Below are positions 25,834 through 35,612 of a stretch of DNA of 40,012 nucleotides, piece after piece. A program made the translations under genes and the position numbers. The notes beneath the pieces were generated by a model, which worked only from the letters and a program-made list of their open reading frames with translations, was not told the origin of the DNA and made no database searches. How positions within the stretch are numbered: position 1 is the stretch's first letter; each line of letters begins with the position of its first letter. The stretch is from Janthinobacterium sp. GTDB lineage: Bacteria; Pseudomonadota; Gammaproteobacteria; Burkholderiales; Burkholderiaceae_D. The stretch lies in the NCBI GenBank assembly GCA_003133225.1, contig PKWL01000143.1, positions 1-40,012 of the forward strand. The letters are read 5' to 3'.

Positions 25834-27519
25834 TCAGAAATTGGATCCATTCGGTTCTGTGGCAATTGCGGATAATTTCGCGTCGCTCGGCTCTAATGGC
25901 AGATGAGGGGGCAAGCCGGCGCTCATAGCGTCGCTGCCTTGTTTTTCGGCCTCGACCATCGTCTTCACCAGTTTAAAGAAACCAAACGGCCCCATCAGCA
26001 CGCCGGCGGTTTTCACGCCGCCCATCATTGCCCCCATCACGCCTGGCAACATCACGTCGGCGCCCGTCAGGTACAGATTTTTGATCGGCGTCTTGGCGTT
26101 GCTCCAGGGTTGAAATACACGCTCCGGAGTGGTCGGCAAGCCATAGAATTCACCGTGCGGGTTGCCTTGAAAATGTTCCATCGTGAGCGGTGTGGCGACA
26201 TCGACATAAGCCACCAGAGCGGCGAATCCAGGAATGCGGGCGTCCACCTTGGCGATGAGTTGTTGCGCCAATTCAAGCTTGAGTTGCTCGTAATCTACTC
26301 CGCGCCTTTTCCAACAGCCATCCGCCCATTTGGAGAAGCGGTCATATTTGGCGAACACGATGATTTCGGCCGTGTGGCCCGTCGCCCGTGGATTTTTCAG
26401 CGAGGCGAAAGAAAGATAATAGTTTTCAGTGAGACTCCCGCCTTCAGCTGCAAGGTTATGGTCGTAACCGCCGTACACCCAGTGATTTTCGCCATGCACC
26501 CCCAGCTTGGCAGGTGAATCCTTCAAACCGAGATAGACGCAAACGGCGCTGGTTCCAATTGGCAAGTTGGCCAGGCGGCGCCGAAAAGGAATGTCAATAT
26601 CGCTCTTGATCAACTTTTGATACGTGTTGACTGCCCCCGCGCCGGAAATCACCAGCGGGGCGAAATACTCGACTGGCGCCAAATTGGGCTTGAGAGTGGC
26701 TTTGGTGCGCACGCCTTTAGCGCGGCCTTTTTCGATCAGGATTTCGGTCACCGTCTTGCCAGACATGACTTGCCCGCCAAAGCGTTCGATCACCGGAATG
26801 ATCGAACGAGCGATCTGCTTGGCGCCACCGACCGGATACCAGCCGCCGCGCCCGTAGTGGGTGACCACCTGGGCATGCATGCCGAACGCCGCCTGGCCCG
26901 GCGGCAAGCCATAGTCGCCCCATTGGGAGGCGAGCAGGCCCTTGAGTTGCGGGTCTTTGAAATGCTGATTCAGATAGGCGTCAACGGTCAGCGCGGCGAG
27001 TCGGCCTTTCCAGCGATACGCCAGCTTAAGCAAAGGGCGTACAAGGAACGGGACAGCATCGGCCAAATGGCCAAGCACGTACCAGGCGCCAGCCATTTTC
27101 GAATCGCGGAAATATTGCTCGATGGCCGCCTGTTCGCCCGGAAAACGTTGGACCAATCTGTCACGATAACGTGTTAAGTCCGATGGCACGTTAAATTCGA
27201 AATCGGGGTAGACAAATTTCTCAAATTCGTCCGGCATTTTTTGCCATTGTAAGCGGCCTTCAGTAAGGTAATCGAACACCGCCTTGCCAGTGCCTTGGTC
27301 CATGCCGCCAATATAGTGCAGGCCAACGTCGAACTCGAATTTGCTCTTGCGTTTGAACTCGTGAGTTTGACCGCCTGCAGTGAAATGCTGCTCCAACACC
27401 AGCACCCGCATCTTGCGTTGCTTGGCCAGCAAGGCTGCGGCGGTGAGCGAGCCGATGCCTGAACCGATCACAATGGCATCAAATTGGGGGGTGTTCCCTT
27501 GGGGGGTGTTCTTTTGCAT
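25834..27519 (-). CDS. FAD-dependent oxidoreductase, retinol-saturase/phytoene-desaturase (CrtI) family
   Basis: A flavoprotein of 561 residues. The N-terminal Rossmann motif GSGIGSLTAAALL (19-31) followed by VLVLEQHFTAGGQTHEF is that of the CrtI/retinol saturase family, and the C-terminal FAD contact YLTGADVMLPGVMGAMMGG is intact. The segment FDVGLHYIGGM is more like all-trans-retinol 13,14-reductase than like carotenoid desaturases. No carotenoid synthesis genes are adjacent, so the substrate, probably a polyunsaturated lipid or isoprenoid, is unknown. The first residues repeat NTPQ because an 11-base unit (GGGGGGTGTTC in plus orientation) occurs twice near 27485-27512; this may be an unstable site. 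It is divergent from a TetR-type regulator and has its own terminator. Confidence 0.87.
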   Translation of the reverse strand: MQKNTPQGNTPQFDAIVIGSGIGSLTAAALLAKQRKMRVLVLEQHFTAGGQTHEFKRKSKFEFDVGLHYIGGMDQGTGKAVFDYLTEGRLQWQKMPDEFEKFVYPDFEFNVPSDLTRYRDRLVQRFPGEQAAIEQYFRDSKMAGAWYVLGHLADAVPFLVRPLLKLAYRWKGRLAALTVDAYLNQHFKDPQLKGLLASQWGDYGLPPGQAAFGMHAQVVTHYGRGGWYPVGGAKQIARSIIPVIERFGGQVMSGKTVTEILIEKGRAKGVRTKATLKPNLAPVEYFAPLVISGAGAVNTYQKLIKSDIDIPFRRRLANLPIGTSAVCVYLGLKDSPAKLGVHGENHWVYGGYDHNLAAEGGSLTENYYLSFASLKNPRATGHTAEIIVFAKYDRFSKWADGCWKRRGVDYEQLKLELAQQLIAKVDARIPGFAALVAYVDVATPLTMEHFQGNPHGEFYGLPTTPERVFQPWSNAKTPIKNLYLTGADVMLPGVMGAMMGGVKTAGVLMGPFGFFKLVKTMVEAEKQGSDAMSAGLPPHLPLEPSDAKLSAIATEPNGSNF

Positions 27520-27717
27520 AGTCTAGCCTGCCGTAAATAAATCGAACCCGCCCGCCATGGCGTAATGCGTAGCAATCTTGCCGCAGCAACTACTCGCCTA
27601 CCTATCCCCTGCGGCGGCCGTTGCGCTCCAGCTTAAAAGAATGCGCGGCGGGGGGGCGCTGCCGCCTCTTGAAAAACCGGGCGCCAAAAACAGCCGGCCT
27701 TCATTTCAATGTGGGCA

Positions 27718-27767
27718 TTGACAACATCGCGATCCCGTAATGTAGCTTGCGATGTAGACGCTGTCAA
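27718..27767. promoter_or_regulatory. Candidate operator palindrome between flavoprotein and TetR-type genes
   Basis: Two nested inverted repeats: TTGACA (27718-27723) with TGTCAA (27762-27767), and ACATCGC (27724-27730) with GCGATGT (27749-27755). They cover the promoters of both flanking genes and are a natural binding site for the adjacent TetR-type protein. Confidence 0.5.
27739..27767 (-). promoter_or_regulatory. Candidate sigma-70 promoter for the flavoprotein gene
   Basis: On the minus strand, consensus TTGACA (27767-27762) is followed after 17 bases by TACATT (27744-27739). The predicted leader to the flavoprotein start is about 210 bases. Confidence 0.45.
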
Positions 27768-27775
27768 CATATAAT
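27747..27775 (+). promoter_or_regulatory. Candidate sigma-70 promoter for the TetR-type gene
   Basis: TTGCGA (27747-27752) and a perfect TATAAT (27770-27775) are spaced by 17 bases. The first ATG of the regulator is at 27784, so the transcript would start at or within a few bases of the start codon. Confidence 0.6.
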
Positions 27776-27783
27776 CGATTCAA

Positions 27784-28416
27784 ATGACAAACGAACCAAT
27801 GCGTGCTTCAAAAAAAACGAAAACTTACCATCATAAGGATTTACGTCTGGCATTGATTGACGAAGCCCTAAAAACGCTTGCCATGGATGGAGTGAGCCAG
27901 CTAAGTTTGCGTGATCTGGCCCGGAAATTGGGAGTCTCGCATTCGGCGCCCTTACGTCATTTCCGAAGCAAGAATGACCTGCTGGCCGACCTCGCCACGC
28001 AAGGCTTCCGGATGTTGACGGGAGCAATGCAAGAAGCAGCCGCACCTCATGTCGGCACAGCTGCAGTCAAGGCATTACAGTGCGCGGGCATCGCCTATGT
28101 CATGTTTGCAAGCCGTAATTCGCAGCTCTTTCGCCTTATGTTCGCGGTAGATCGCATTGATTCAACACGCTACCCAGATCTGTTGAAATCGGGAGAGGCC
28201 GCCAAGGCAGCACTCCTTACGTTAGTCCAGGCTGGCATTGACGGGGGAGAACTTTCAGACCGGCCCGCCACAGCGCTCGTTCTATCTTGCTGGGCCCTCG
28301 TCCATGGCATCGCGACTCTCGCGATCGACCACCAGCTAGATACGGGCGCAGAAGCTGAACTTAATGCCGTTACAGCCTGCGTCTTGGACCTTTTGCAACG
28401 GGGTATTGGCTTGTAG
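27784..28416 (+). CDS. TetR/AcrR-family transcriptional regulator
   Basis: A DNA-binding repressor-type protein of 210 residues. The helix-turn-helix lies at about 25-65 (ALIDEALKTLAMDGVSQLSLRDLARKLGVSHSAPLRHF). The C-terminal ligand domain contains AGIAYVMFASRNSQLFRLMF and CWALVHGIATLAID, the pattern of the WHG-type (TetR_C_33-like) subgroup. ATG 27784 has no ribosome site and sits nine bases after a perfect -10 box; ATG 27799 is an alternative. Divergence from the flavoprotein gene with a shared palindrome suggests it controls that gene and itself. The ligand is unknown. Confidence 0.9.
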   Translation: MTNEPMRASKKTKTYHHKDLRLALIDEALKTLAMDGVSQLSLRDLARKLGVSHSAPLRHFRSKNDLLADLATQGFRMLTGAMQEAAAPHVGTAAVKALQCAGIAYVMFASRNSQLFRLMFAVDRIDSTRYPDLLKSGEAAKAALLTLVQAGIDGGELSDRPATALVLSCWALVHGIATLAIDHQLDTGAEAELNAVTACVLDLLQRGIGL

Positions 28417-28571
28417 GACGGGCGCGCCGGGGATTAAATTCGTGTTGCGACTGGCAATGACGGCGCCTCGACACTTTCGCCTAGGGCCGTGAACTGCCGA
28501 TGCCAAAGGCGCGCCCCGGATACCTCCCGCGCGCCGCGGCTGCTCCCAATCCCGTCATTTTGCGGAAAGGC

Positions 28572-29207
28572 TCAGCGTTGACTTGTGAGCGCCAAGCGGA
28601 CTCCAAGCGAAACGAAAACAACGCCAACGAACCGATTCAGCCAAAGCAGCACCACTTGACTTGTTTGAATGCGGCGGCTGGCAAAGGCGGACGATACGGC
28701 GAGCAGGTGACACCACAGCATGCCATTGACATTGAAGATGCAGCCTAAAACGACAAAGGCGAGCGGTTTGCTCGGCGCCTCAGCTGCAATAAATTGGGGA
28801 ACGAAGGCGAGGAAAAAAAGCGCGACCTTCGGGTTAAGCACATTAGTGAAAAACCCTTGAATGAAAATGCGGCGATACGACATCGGAGGCGGCAAAGGCC
28901 GCCAAGCGCCGGCGCTTTTCTTTTCTTTGCGTAACAAAACAATGCCGATGTATAAAAGATAGGCAGCGCCCATATACTTGACTACGGCAAACGCGTTGCT
29001 TGAAGTCGCGAGCAAGGCTGACAAGCCCAAGGCCGCGGCAAAAACGTGAACAAATATTCCGGCACCAATGCCGAAGGCGGAAATCGAGCCGGCACGCCAA
29101 CCTTGAGTTGCGCTGCGCGTCATTACCAGCAACGAATCAGGCCCGGGCAAAATATTGAGCATGAGGCCAGACACGATGAAAATTGCAAGGTCATGTGTAC
29201 CAAACAT
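28572..29207 (-). CDS. LysE/RhtB-family amino-acid exporter
   Basis: An inner-membrane export protein of 211 residues with five to six hydrophobic segments. The family signature LNILPGPDSLLVMTRSATQGWRAG at 17-40 and the segment GFFTNVLNPKVALFFLAFVPQF are both clear. Members export amino acids such as lysine, homoserine, threonine or leucine; the substrate cannot be read here. It converges with the TetR-type gene across 155 bases without a visible terminator, and the Cache chemoreceptor lies upstream on the same strand with an 81-base gap. Confidence 0.92.
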   Translation of the reverse strand: MFGTHDLAIFIVSGLMLNILPGPDSLLVMTRSATQGWRAGSISAFGIGAGIFVHVFAAALGLSALLATSSNAFAVVKYMGAAYLLYIGIVLLRKEKKSAGAWRPLPPPMSYRRIFIQGFFTNVLNPKVALFFLAFVPQFIAAEAPSKPLAFVVLGCIFNVNGMLWCHLLAVSSAFASRRIQTSQVVLLWLNRFVGVVFVSLGVRLALTSQR

Positions 29208-29288
29208 AGAGTATTGTTCCTAGCAAGATATTCAAAGCTGCTTATAGGATTTATCCGCACTTGGTTGACGCGATTGCTGGCCCACTGA

Positions 29289-31382
29289 CTAAAACTCTTC
29301 CCACTCATGCGTGCCGAGGACAGGCTTACGGTCACCAATTTTGATCGGCGCAGCCGGCGGTTTTGTTGGCGCCGCCTGCCGCAACATGGGCCGCAATGCT
29401 TCGCTTGCGTGTGTGCCAGTTTCCAGCTTGAATACGCTTACCGCCTGCACCAGTGTTTCGGCTTGGTCTTGCAAGCTTGCGGCGGCGGCCATGGCCTGTT
29501 CCACCAGAGCCGCATTTTGTTGTGTCATTTCGTCAATGTGACCAATGGCTTGATTCACTTGCTCGATGCCGGCGCTTTGCTCATGGCTGGCCGCGCTAAT
29601 TTCGCACATGATATCGGTCACCCGCTTAACGCTAGCGACAATCTCATCCATGGTGGCACCGGCCTGGTCGACCAACTTCGCTCCCACGTTAACTTGTTCT
29701 ACTGAGTCGCCGATCAATGTCTTGATTTCCTTGGCGGCGCCGGCACTGCGCTGCGCTAGGCTGCGCACTTCAGCGGCGACCACCGCGAAGCCGCGCCCCT
29801 GCTCGCCGGCCCGGGCCGCTTCAACGGCAGCATTTAAGGCCAGGATATTGGTCTGGAACGCGATGCCATCAATCACAGCGATGATGTCGACAATTTTTTT
29901 CGAGGAAGCGTTGATCGAGCCCATCGTGCCGACCACCTGCGCGACTACGGCGCCGCCTTTGATCGCCACTGCCGACGCCGATTGCGCCAACTGGTTTGCC
30001 TGGCGTGCATTCTCGGCATTCTGTTTTACGGTACTAGACAATTCTTCCATCGAAGAGGCGGTCTGTTCCAGGGAGCTCGCTTGCGCTTCGGTACGGGAAG
30101 ACAGATCGGCATTGCCGGACGCAATCTCGCGCGCGGCCACGGCGATGGTGTCCGTGCCCAGCCGGACATTGCCGACAACGCCGGCTAGGCCTTGGCTGAT
30201 GCCGTTCATGGCTCCCGTTAACTCGCCGATTTCATCCCTGCTGTGCACTTCCAACGACGTGGTCAAGTCGCCCGCCGCGATTTCTTGCGCGGCCCGCGTC
30301 ACTTTCGCCAACGGCCGCGTCACCATGCTGCGTACCACCAGGAATAATAGAGCGGCCATCGTTAGATTGAGGAAAGTACCAATGACGGCATAACGATTAC
30401 GCAGCACCTTGGCGGCGCCCGTCAGTTCATCGGTATACACGCCGCCACCGACCACCCAGTCCCAGTTTTTGACGTAATCGTAGACGGTGATTTTTTCCCG
30501 CGCAGAACTTTCTCCCTTATTCATCCAGGGATAGGTGATGATGCCTTGCTTATTAGATAACATTTCCTTGACAAAATACCGCCCGGTGGAATCTTTTGCC
30601 TCAAGAATATTTTTGCCTTCCATGGGATGCACCACCGCTGTCCCGTAATCTTGCCCCGGTTTCGCGTTGAGTGCGAAAAAGTAACCGGTTTCTCCTATCT
30701 TGTTGCTTTTAATTCTGCTTTTTAATGCGTTGAACTCGTCGTTGATATCGATACCGACATACAGGAGGCCAATGACTTTGCCGCCGGCATCCTTGATAGG
30801 GTTGTATTGCGTCATGAATTGCTTGCCGAACAGGCTCGCCGGTCCCGTATACGCGTCACCCGCGAGCAAGCGCGCATAGCCGGGGTGATCGTGATCAAGT
30901 CTGCTGCCAACCGCCCGTTGCCCATTCGCATCTTTAATGGAAGTCGATACCTGTATAAAATCATCGCCCGACCTGGCAAAAACCGCGGCGCCAACGCCAG
31001 TCTGGCTGGCGAATCTATCGACAACGCTGTAATCCAGACTGACCGGGCTGTTGCCGTTTTTCAGCATCGGGACCGGCTTTCCGTTGAAGTCGGCCGGGGC
31101 GGCCACACCAACGCTAAATTCGCCCGGATAGTCGCTCTTCAACATATTGGCGGCGCGACCAGCTTCGTTTCGGGTCGCCCCGTCAAGCACCTCGATCATG
31201 TCAACAACCATTCTGGTTTGGGTTTTGACCGCAGCGATCGACTGGGCTTCCATCAACTGCGTGTTCGAGTAGCCGATCGCAATGGTGAAAGCCGTGTACA
31301 GCGCGCCGACAAGCAAAAAAATGGTCAATGCGACTTTGGTTCCAACACCCCAGTTGCGGACGCTGATTATTATTTTATTCAT
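29289..31382 (-). CDS. Methyl-accepting chemotaxis protein with periplasmic Cache domain
   Basis: A transmembrane chemoreceptor of 697 residues. The first membrane segment is at 16-37, a large periplasmic Cache-type (Cache_3-Cache_2-like) ligand domain spans about 40-325, the second membrane segment is at 330-351, and HAMP follows at 352-405. The signalling hairpin with [20 protein letters not shown] is near 500-525. The protein ends in EWEEF, an xWxxF pentapeptide of the kind that tethers CheR and CheB to high-abundance receptors. The periplasmic segment [20 protein letters not shown] is typical of Cache receptors for small organic acids or amino acids, but the ligand is unknown. ATG 31382 follows GGAT. 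Confidence 0.94.
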   Translation of the reverse strand: MNKIIISVRNWGVGTKVALTIFLLVGALYTAFTIAIGYSNTQLMEAQSIAAVKTQTRMVVDMIEVLDGATRNEAGRAANMLKSDYPGEFSVGVAAPADFNGKPVPMLKNGNSPVSLDYSVVDRFASQTGVGAAVFARSGDDFIQVSTSIKDANGQRAVGSRLDHDHPGYARLLAGDAYTGPASLFGKQFMTQYNPIKDAGGKVIGLLYVGIDINDEFNALKSRIKSNKIGETGYFFALNAKPGQDYGTAVVHPMEGKNILEAKDSTGRYFVKEMLSNKQGIITYPWMNKGESSAREKITVYDYVKNWDWVVGGGVYTDELTGAAKVLRNRYAVIGTFLNLTMAALLFLVVRSMVTRPLAKVTRAAQEIAAGDLTTSLEVHSRDEIGELTGAMNGISQGLAGVVGNVRLGTDTIAVAAREIASGNADLSSRTEAQASSLEQTASSMEELSSTVKQNAENARQANQLAQSASAVAIKGGAVVAQVVGTMGSINASSKKIVDIIAVIDGIAFQTNILALNAAVEAARAGEQGRGFAVVAAEVRSLAQRSAGAAKEIKTLIGDSVEQVNVGAKLVDQAGATMDEIVASVKRVTDIMCEISAASHEQSAGIEQVNQAIGHIDEMTQQNAALVEQAMAAAASLQDQAETLVQAVSVFKLETGTHASEALRPMLRQAAPTKPPAAPIKIGDRKPVLGTHEWEEF

Positions 31383-32375
31383 TTTTTTATCCGCAAATGG
31401 TTGTACTCAAGATGGTTGGTACCAAGTTGGCTAGCCGGTTGAGCAGCCGGTCGCCTCCGCTCGATCTTCATGGCATGGCTAAAAAGAAATTTTGCATCAG
31501 GTATTCGTGAAAATGTTGCGCCGTGCCGGCCATTCCACATGCAAGGCATGCCGCCATGGCCCTTTCGTGCGACGAGCGGACTGTCGGCCAAGAACGCCTT
31601 AGTGATCGGGCGATGCTAGCTTACGGCAAAATCATGGGTACGGCACGGCGCTCTGCTACTCTTGATTAAAAAAACGTCTTTGGGTGCAAATTAAGATTTT
31701 AAAAAGGATAAGCATGTGCCGATTCATTCCATTATTATTTCATAAAAGCAATGTTTCCATGAGTATTTTTTGCAAGAATTTTTTCTTATCGCTGCTGGGC
31801 CAGTGCAAGCGAGGCAAGACGTTTTTTAGGGCCCGCCTCGGGCTGCTGCTGCAAAGGCCTAGCTCTGGCCGATGGAAGAAGGAGCTCCCTCACGCTCGTT
31901 CAATCACCCAGCGCTGGGAGTTGGCCACCGGCCAGCTGGAAGCCATGCCGCGACGGCGACCGAACTTGGCGCGCCGAGGCGGCGAATAAGTTTATGAGCA
32001 ATGCTTCCTCCGTTTCTTACGTCTAGCCGCCGACAACGCAGCCAACACCAATTTGAGGCTCGGTAGCCAGTTAATATTTGGCTAGAACTACAGGTGGGCT
32101 AACGCTTTCCGCTATCATCACGCTGCCATGTTTTGAGTCCCAAGCCATTCTGACACATCTAAACCGCCTAAAGTACTTGCATCTGGCGCATCCCAAGAGC
32201 GCGGGCCGGCGCAACTTGGTTTGGCGGCTCAAAGTCTCGCAAGCCGCTAAGGCAGCTGGGAAAAATGCATGGAACAGTGGGGCAACGCATCCGGGCATGG
32301 CTGCCATGACAAGAGATTCGCGCCGGTTCAGGGACCGCGACTTTGTAATTTTGGAAAATGCTGGGTAGGCGACTA
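31383..32375. other. Long stretch without a supported gene
   Basis: About 1 kb between the chemoreceptor start and the broken DMT transporter. Open frames in it show no family pattern. The best is ATG 31714 to 31989 (91 residues), which has an AAGGATAA ribosome site but an ordinary Arg-rich, low-complexity second half. The chemoreceptor promoter must lie near 31400-31500, but no clear boxes were found. The stretch may be decayed DNA. Confidence 0.5.
31714..31989 (+). CDS. Possible small hypothetical protein
   Basis: An open frame of 91 residues starting at ATG 31714 with AAGGATAA seven bases upstream. The first 35 residues are hydrophobic and Cys/Phe rich; the rest is Arg rich and could be readout of non-coding GC-rich DNA. 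No family is recognised and there is no operon partner. It is listed only because of the good ribosome site. Confidence 0.18.
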   Translation: MCRFIPLLFHKSNVSMSIFCKNFFLSLLGQCKRGKTFFRARLGLLLQRPSSGRWKKELPHARSITQRWELATGQLEAMPRRRPNLARRGGE

Positions 32376-33342
32376 ATGAAAATGAATTGGGCCACCATAT
32401 TAACCCATCCGCTAGGCATATTCATTGCGGGTTTACTCGCGACATTCCTATGGGGAAGTGCTTTTCCGGTAGTCAAGATGAATTACGTGATGTTCAGCAT
32501 TGCGAAAGATGATTTTTTCTACAAATTGAATTTGCCGGGTATCGTTTTGTTCTTGCCGCCGTATTTTTACTGCTGCTAATGCGCGCCCGAGGAAATTTCC
32601 AATTTTGCATGCTAATCAAACCCGACGCATCGTCAAAGTGGCGATTGTTCAAACGTTTCTCCAGTACTTGTTTTTTTATATTGGGCTCAGCCACAGCAGC
32701 GGCATCGGGAGTTCAATTATATCTGGTTCAATTACCTTGTTTCAGATGATGTTAGCCCATTTCATGTACACTGATGACAAAATGACATCAAGGAAAATAT
32801 TGTCTGTGTTGTTAGGTTTTTCCGGAATTTGTCTATATTTCCTGATGCAAGGCGGAACCAAACTAGAAGTTGGTTTTGGTGAAATTTGCATGCTCGTCGC
32901 GATGTTTTTTTCTGCATCGGGCAACATATTGAGTAAAAATCTATCCGGAACATTGAGCGTTCTTACTATAACCACCTTTCAAATGCTTTTTGGTGAAATT
33001 GGATTAATCGCCGTTGGCGCGGCCAAAAATGGTATTGCCCCATTTCATTTTTCCTTGTTGCCAGCTATTGTTTTAGGATATCTTTCCCTTGTTTCTTCGG
33101 TCAGTTTTTTGCTTTGGAACGGCTTGATGAAATACAATAAAGCGGGATCAATTTCCGTATTCATATTTTTAGTCCCTATCTTCGGGGTGATTCTTTCCTC
33201 TGTTCTACTCAAAGAAAAGATCGAGTGGTTTATATTGCCGGCTCTTTTCCTTGTCGTCCTCAGCATCATTCTCACGAATTGGAGCTCGAACGCGAACAAT
33301 CTCAGGTCGCCTTTGCCTGGAATCCCAGTCCAAGGTGACTAA
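32376..33342 (+). pseudogene. DMT-superfamily (EamA) transporter broken by two frameshifts
   Basis: A drug/metabolite-type membrane transporter in three reading phases. The start (ATG 32376, first helix with GLLATFLWGSAFPVVK) is in phase one. From about 32531 the family sequence FAGYRFVLAAVFLLLLMRARG continues in a second phase. From about 32592 the rest (TRRIVKVAIVQTFLQYLFFYIGLSHSSG to the end at 33342) is in a third. Each step fits one lost base near short A/T runs. All ten EamA helices are otherwise recognisable, including the C-terminal VPIFGVILSSVLLKEK motif. The region is clearly more AT-rich than its neighbours, which suggests acquisition from elsewhere. Either a young pseudogene or two sequencing errors would explain it. 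Confidence 0.8.
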
Positions 33343-33563
33343 TTGAGTAGTGCCGACGCGCAATGTGAAGGGACATCCGGCGCGCGCAAAAAAACATCCG
33401 GCATGCATAAAACGACTGCTGCTGACGTGAGTGGGATTTCGGCACAGCGTGAGATTGCCGAGTTAGCGGTGAAGACGACTGGGCAAGCGGGTAAGGGAGG
33501 CACGACGCCATATTGACGGCATCGACGCATGCCGTGGGCATAAATAACAGGAACAGGACTCCT

Positions 33564-34091
33564 ATGAAATCTGCTTTGCTGGTGATCGACTATCAAAATT
33601 CCATCTTCATCGACCCTCCTGCCTATCAGGCCACTATGGTATTGGAACGTATTCAAATATTGATTGACCGGGCCCGCAATGCACGGCTTTCAATCATCTA
33701 TGTACAACATGAACAGGCCGGATCATCTTGGCAAGCGGGATGCGAAACGTGGCAGTTTCCAGACCGGATTGCGCCACGCTCGGGCGATTTCGTCAGCCCC
33801 AAAAAATGCAGTAGCGCGTTTCAGGATTCCACCTTGCAAGCCCACCTAGCAGAGCACCGCGTTCAAAAAATCTTCGTTTGCGGCTATGCGACGGAATTTT
33901 GCATCGACACCAATGTCAGACATGCCGCAAGCCTGAAGTTGGAAACTGTGGTGATATCAGACGCGCACACGACCCGGGATCGGCCTCATCTTGCAGCGCA
34001 TAAAATTATCGAACACCACAATTGGGTGTGGAGTGAATTGGGCTCAATCAGACTTTGCCAAAGCGATTCAGTACAATTTGGCGACGATTGA
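33564..34091 (+). CDS. Isochorismatase-family cysteine hydrolase
   Basis: A cytoplasmic alpha/beta hydrolase-like enzyme of 175 residues. The triad is visible as Asp9 (LLVIDYQNS), Lys80 or Lys81 (SPKKCSSAF) and Cys113 (GYATEFCIDTN). The last motif is that of nicotinamidase/isochorismatase-like amidohydrolases. I chose ATG 33564 because AGGA lies about ten bases upstream and the family begins with this sequence; the frame is open further upstream. Nearby genes do not reveal the substrate. It stands alone between the broken transporter and the convergent pirin gene. Confidence 0.88.
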   Translation: MKSALLVIDYQNSIFIDPPAYQATMVLERIQILIDRARNARLSIIYVQHEQAGSSWQAGCETWQFPDRIAPRSGDFVSPKKCSSAFQDSTLQAHLAEHRVQKIFVCGYATEFCIDTNVRHAASLKLETVVISDAHTTRDRPHLAAHKIIEHHNWVWSELGSIRLCQSDSVQFGDD

Positions 34092-34269
34092 TTTGTGATG
34101 ATTCATGCTTCGGCGGTCCGTTCCAAAATGGTTCTAAAAAATATATTAGTTGCGCCCGGCAACATCGCGCGCCTATCAAAAGCTCGACAAGCCAACGCAC
34201 TTGCCGCCGTTTTACCGTTTTACGTTTGCATCGGCGCAATTTTTGCGCTGCTTGCCGAGCCGCATAGAT

Positions 34270-34968
34270 CTAGGGCAGATCGAACAGCAGCACTTCCCCC
34301 TGGCGTCCACGGCTTATTTCGATTTTCGGTTCATCGATTGCCTTTAGCCCATCGCCTGCCTTCAGCGCAAACCCATTGACGCTGACTTCGCCGCGCGCGA
34401 CATGCACATAAACGCGGCGTCCACTCGCTACCGTAAAGCTGTCGTGTTCGGCGCCGTCGAACAAACCGGCATACACGCGCGCATCCTGATGAATCGTGAC
34501 TGCACCGCCGCTTCCATTCGGACTGGCGATCAAACCGAAACGACCGCGTTTTTCTTTCTGGTCGAATCGCTTTTCCTCATAGCCCGGCTCGATCCCCAAG
34601 GTATTGGGCTCAATCCATATTTGCAGCAGATGTGTCTGTCGATCTGGCGCAGGATTTGACTCCGAATGCCTGACGCCAGTGCCGGCGCTCATGCGCTGTA
34701 CGTCTTCGGGCCGGATCACACTGCCATTCCCCAAGCTGTCCCGATGCGCCAACTCCCCTTCGAGCACATAGGTAATGATTTCCATATCCTTATGGCCATG
34801 CATACCAAAGCCGGCGCCAGCGCCGATGCGGTCGTCATTAATCACACGCAGTGGACCAAATCCCATGTGATTAGGGTCATAATAGTCTGCAAACGAAAAG
34901 CTGTGGTAGGTATCGAGCCAGCCATGATTCGCATGGCCGCGCTCTTCGGCTTTACGTAGTTCCATCAT
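34270..34968 (-). CDS. Pirin-family protein (bicupin, quercetinase-like)
   Basis: A cupin protein of 232 residues of the pirin/YhhW type. The four metal ligands of pirins are present: His57 and His59 (GMHGHKDME), His101 and Glu103 (VRHSES). ATG 34968 is chosen because GGAGGC precedes it and the family starts with MELRKAEERG; the frame is open to 35091 without family features. Some members have quercetin 2,3-dioxygenase activity; the natural role is mostly unknown. It has no obvious partner here. Confidence 0.92.
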   Translation of the reverse strand: MMELRKAEERGHANHGWLDTYHSFSFADYYDPNHMGFGPLRVINDDRIGAGAGFGMHGHKDMEIITYVLEGELAHRDSLGNGSVIRPEDVQRMSAGTGVRHSESNPAPDRQTHLLQIWIEPNTLGIEPGYEEKRFDQKEKRGRFGLIASPNGSGGAVTIHQDARVYAGLFDGAEHDSFTVASGRRVYVHVARGEVSVNGFALKAGDGLKAIDEPKIEISRGRQGEVLLFDLP

Positions 34969-35612
34969 TTTGTTGCCTCCTTCAGTGGGACCAAGGCTAG
35001 GTGTCAAACGATCACCGCTTACAAGCCACCAAAACACGGCATCAAATAGCTGATACCGGCCAGAACGTTGACGGTGTGCACGGCAAGCCACAAGTGATGG
35101 CCGCCTTTGAGGTGCGGACGAGAATGAGCCCGCTCAGTCATCTGCCCATGTAAAACGGCTTCATGCTAATGCCGAACGGCAAAATACACACTCATGTTGA
35201 ATATGTCCAGTGACACAACCACCTCCGGACCTAAAATCCAAAAAAAGGCATTTTGCCAGATCTGAAGCGTCTTCTCAATTCTAGCGAGCGCGACCAAACA
35301 GCCTTCGACAGGCGAGCCCCATCGTCCCTTTGCATTTTTCGCAAAGCGTCCACGCCTTGTATGCAGAAGTAAAGTTGGACCGTGCATGCCAATGATGGTT
35401 CTCTCGTGAACGAAGCAAAGTTCGCCTCCGCCCGTTTACCCCCGATGTGCGCGTATGGGTGCGTAGCCTAAGTACCGGGCGGCGCATGAGCTGCGGACGC
35501 GATCAAAGGCCACCCTCAGGCACGCTCACGCCGAAACACTCACTTGACGCGGACCGACCCACCGGCTGAACGCCGCCTGCAATCGGGGGCATCACTACTC
35601 CGACCAACAGCA
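34969..35612. other. Stretch without a supported gene, upstream of pirin
   Basis: About 640 bases. A short minus-strand frame at 35141-35019 (40 residues, one hydrophobic segment) and other small frames have no recognised family. A small hairpin, CTTTGC/GCAAAG with an ATTTTTC loop, lies at 35328-35346. It should hold the pirin promoter and the end of the downstream-facing cyclic-di-GMP gene transcript; neither signal is clear. Confidence 0.45.

Noticed and set aside
31380..31395. GCGGATAA just before the Cache chemoreceptor start, resembling a sigma-28 -10 box
   Set aside because: It lies only a few bases from the ATG and no TAAA box is at the right distance; it serves better as a ribosome site.
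33343..33563. Short direct repeat ACATCCGGC with A-runs and an open frame downstream of the broken transporter
   Set aside because: The repeat is only nine bases, no insertion-sequence ends or transposase were recognised, and the frame has no known family.
34231..34250. GCGCAA/TTGCGC hairpin downstream of the pirin gene
   Set aside because: No T-run follows on the minus strand, and the three-base loop makes a functional terminator doubtful.
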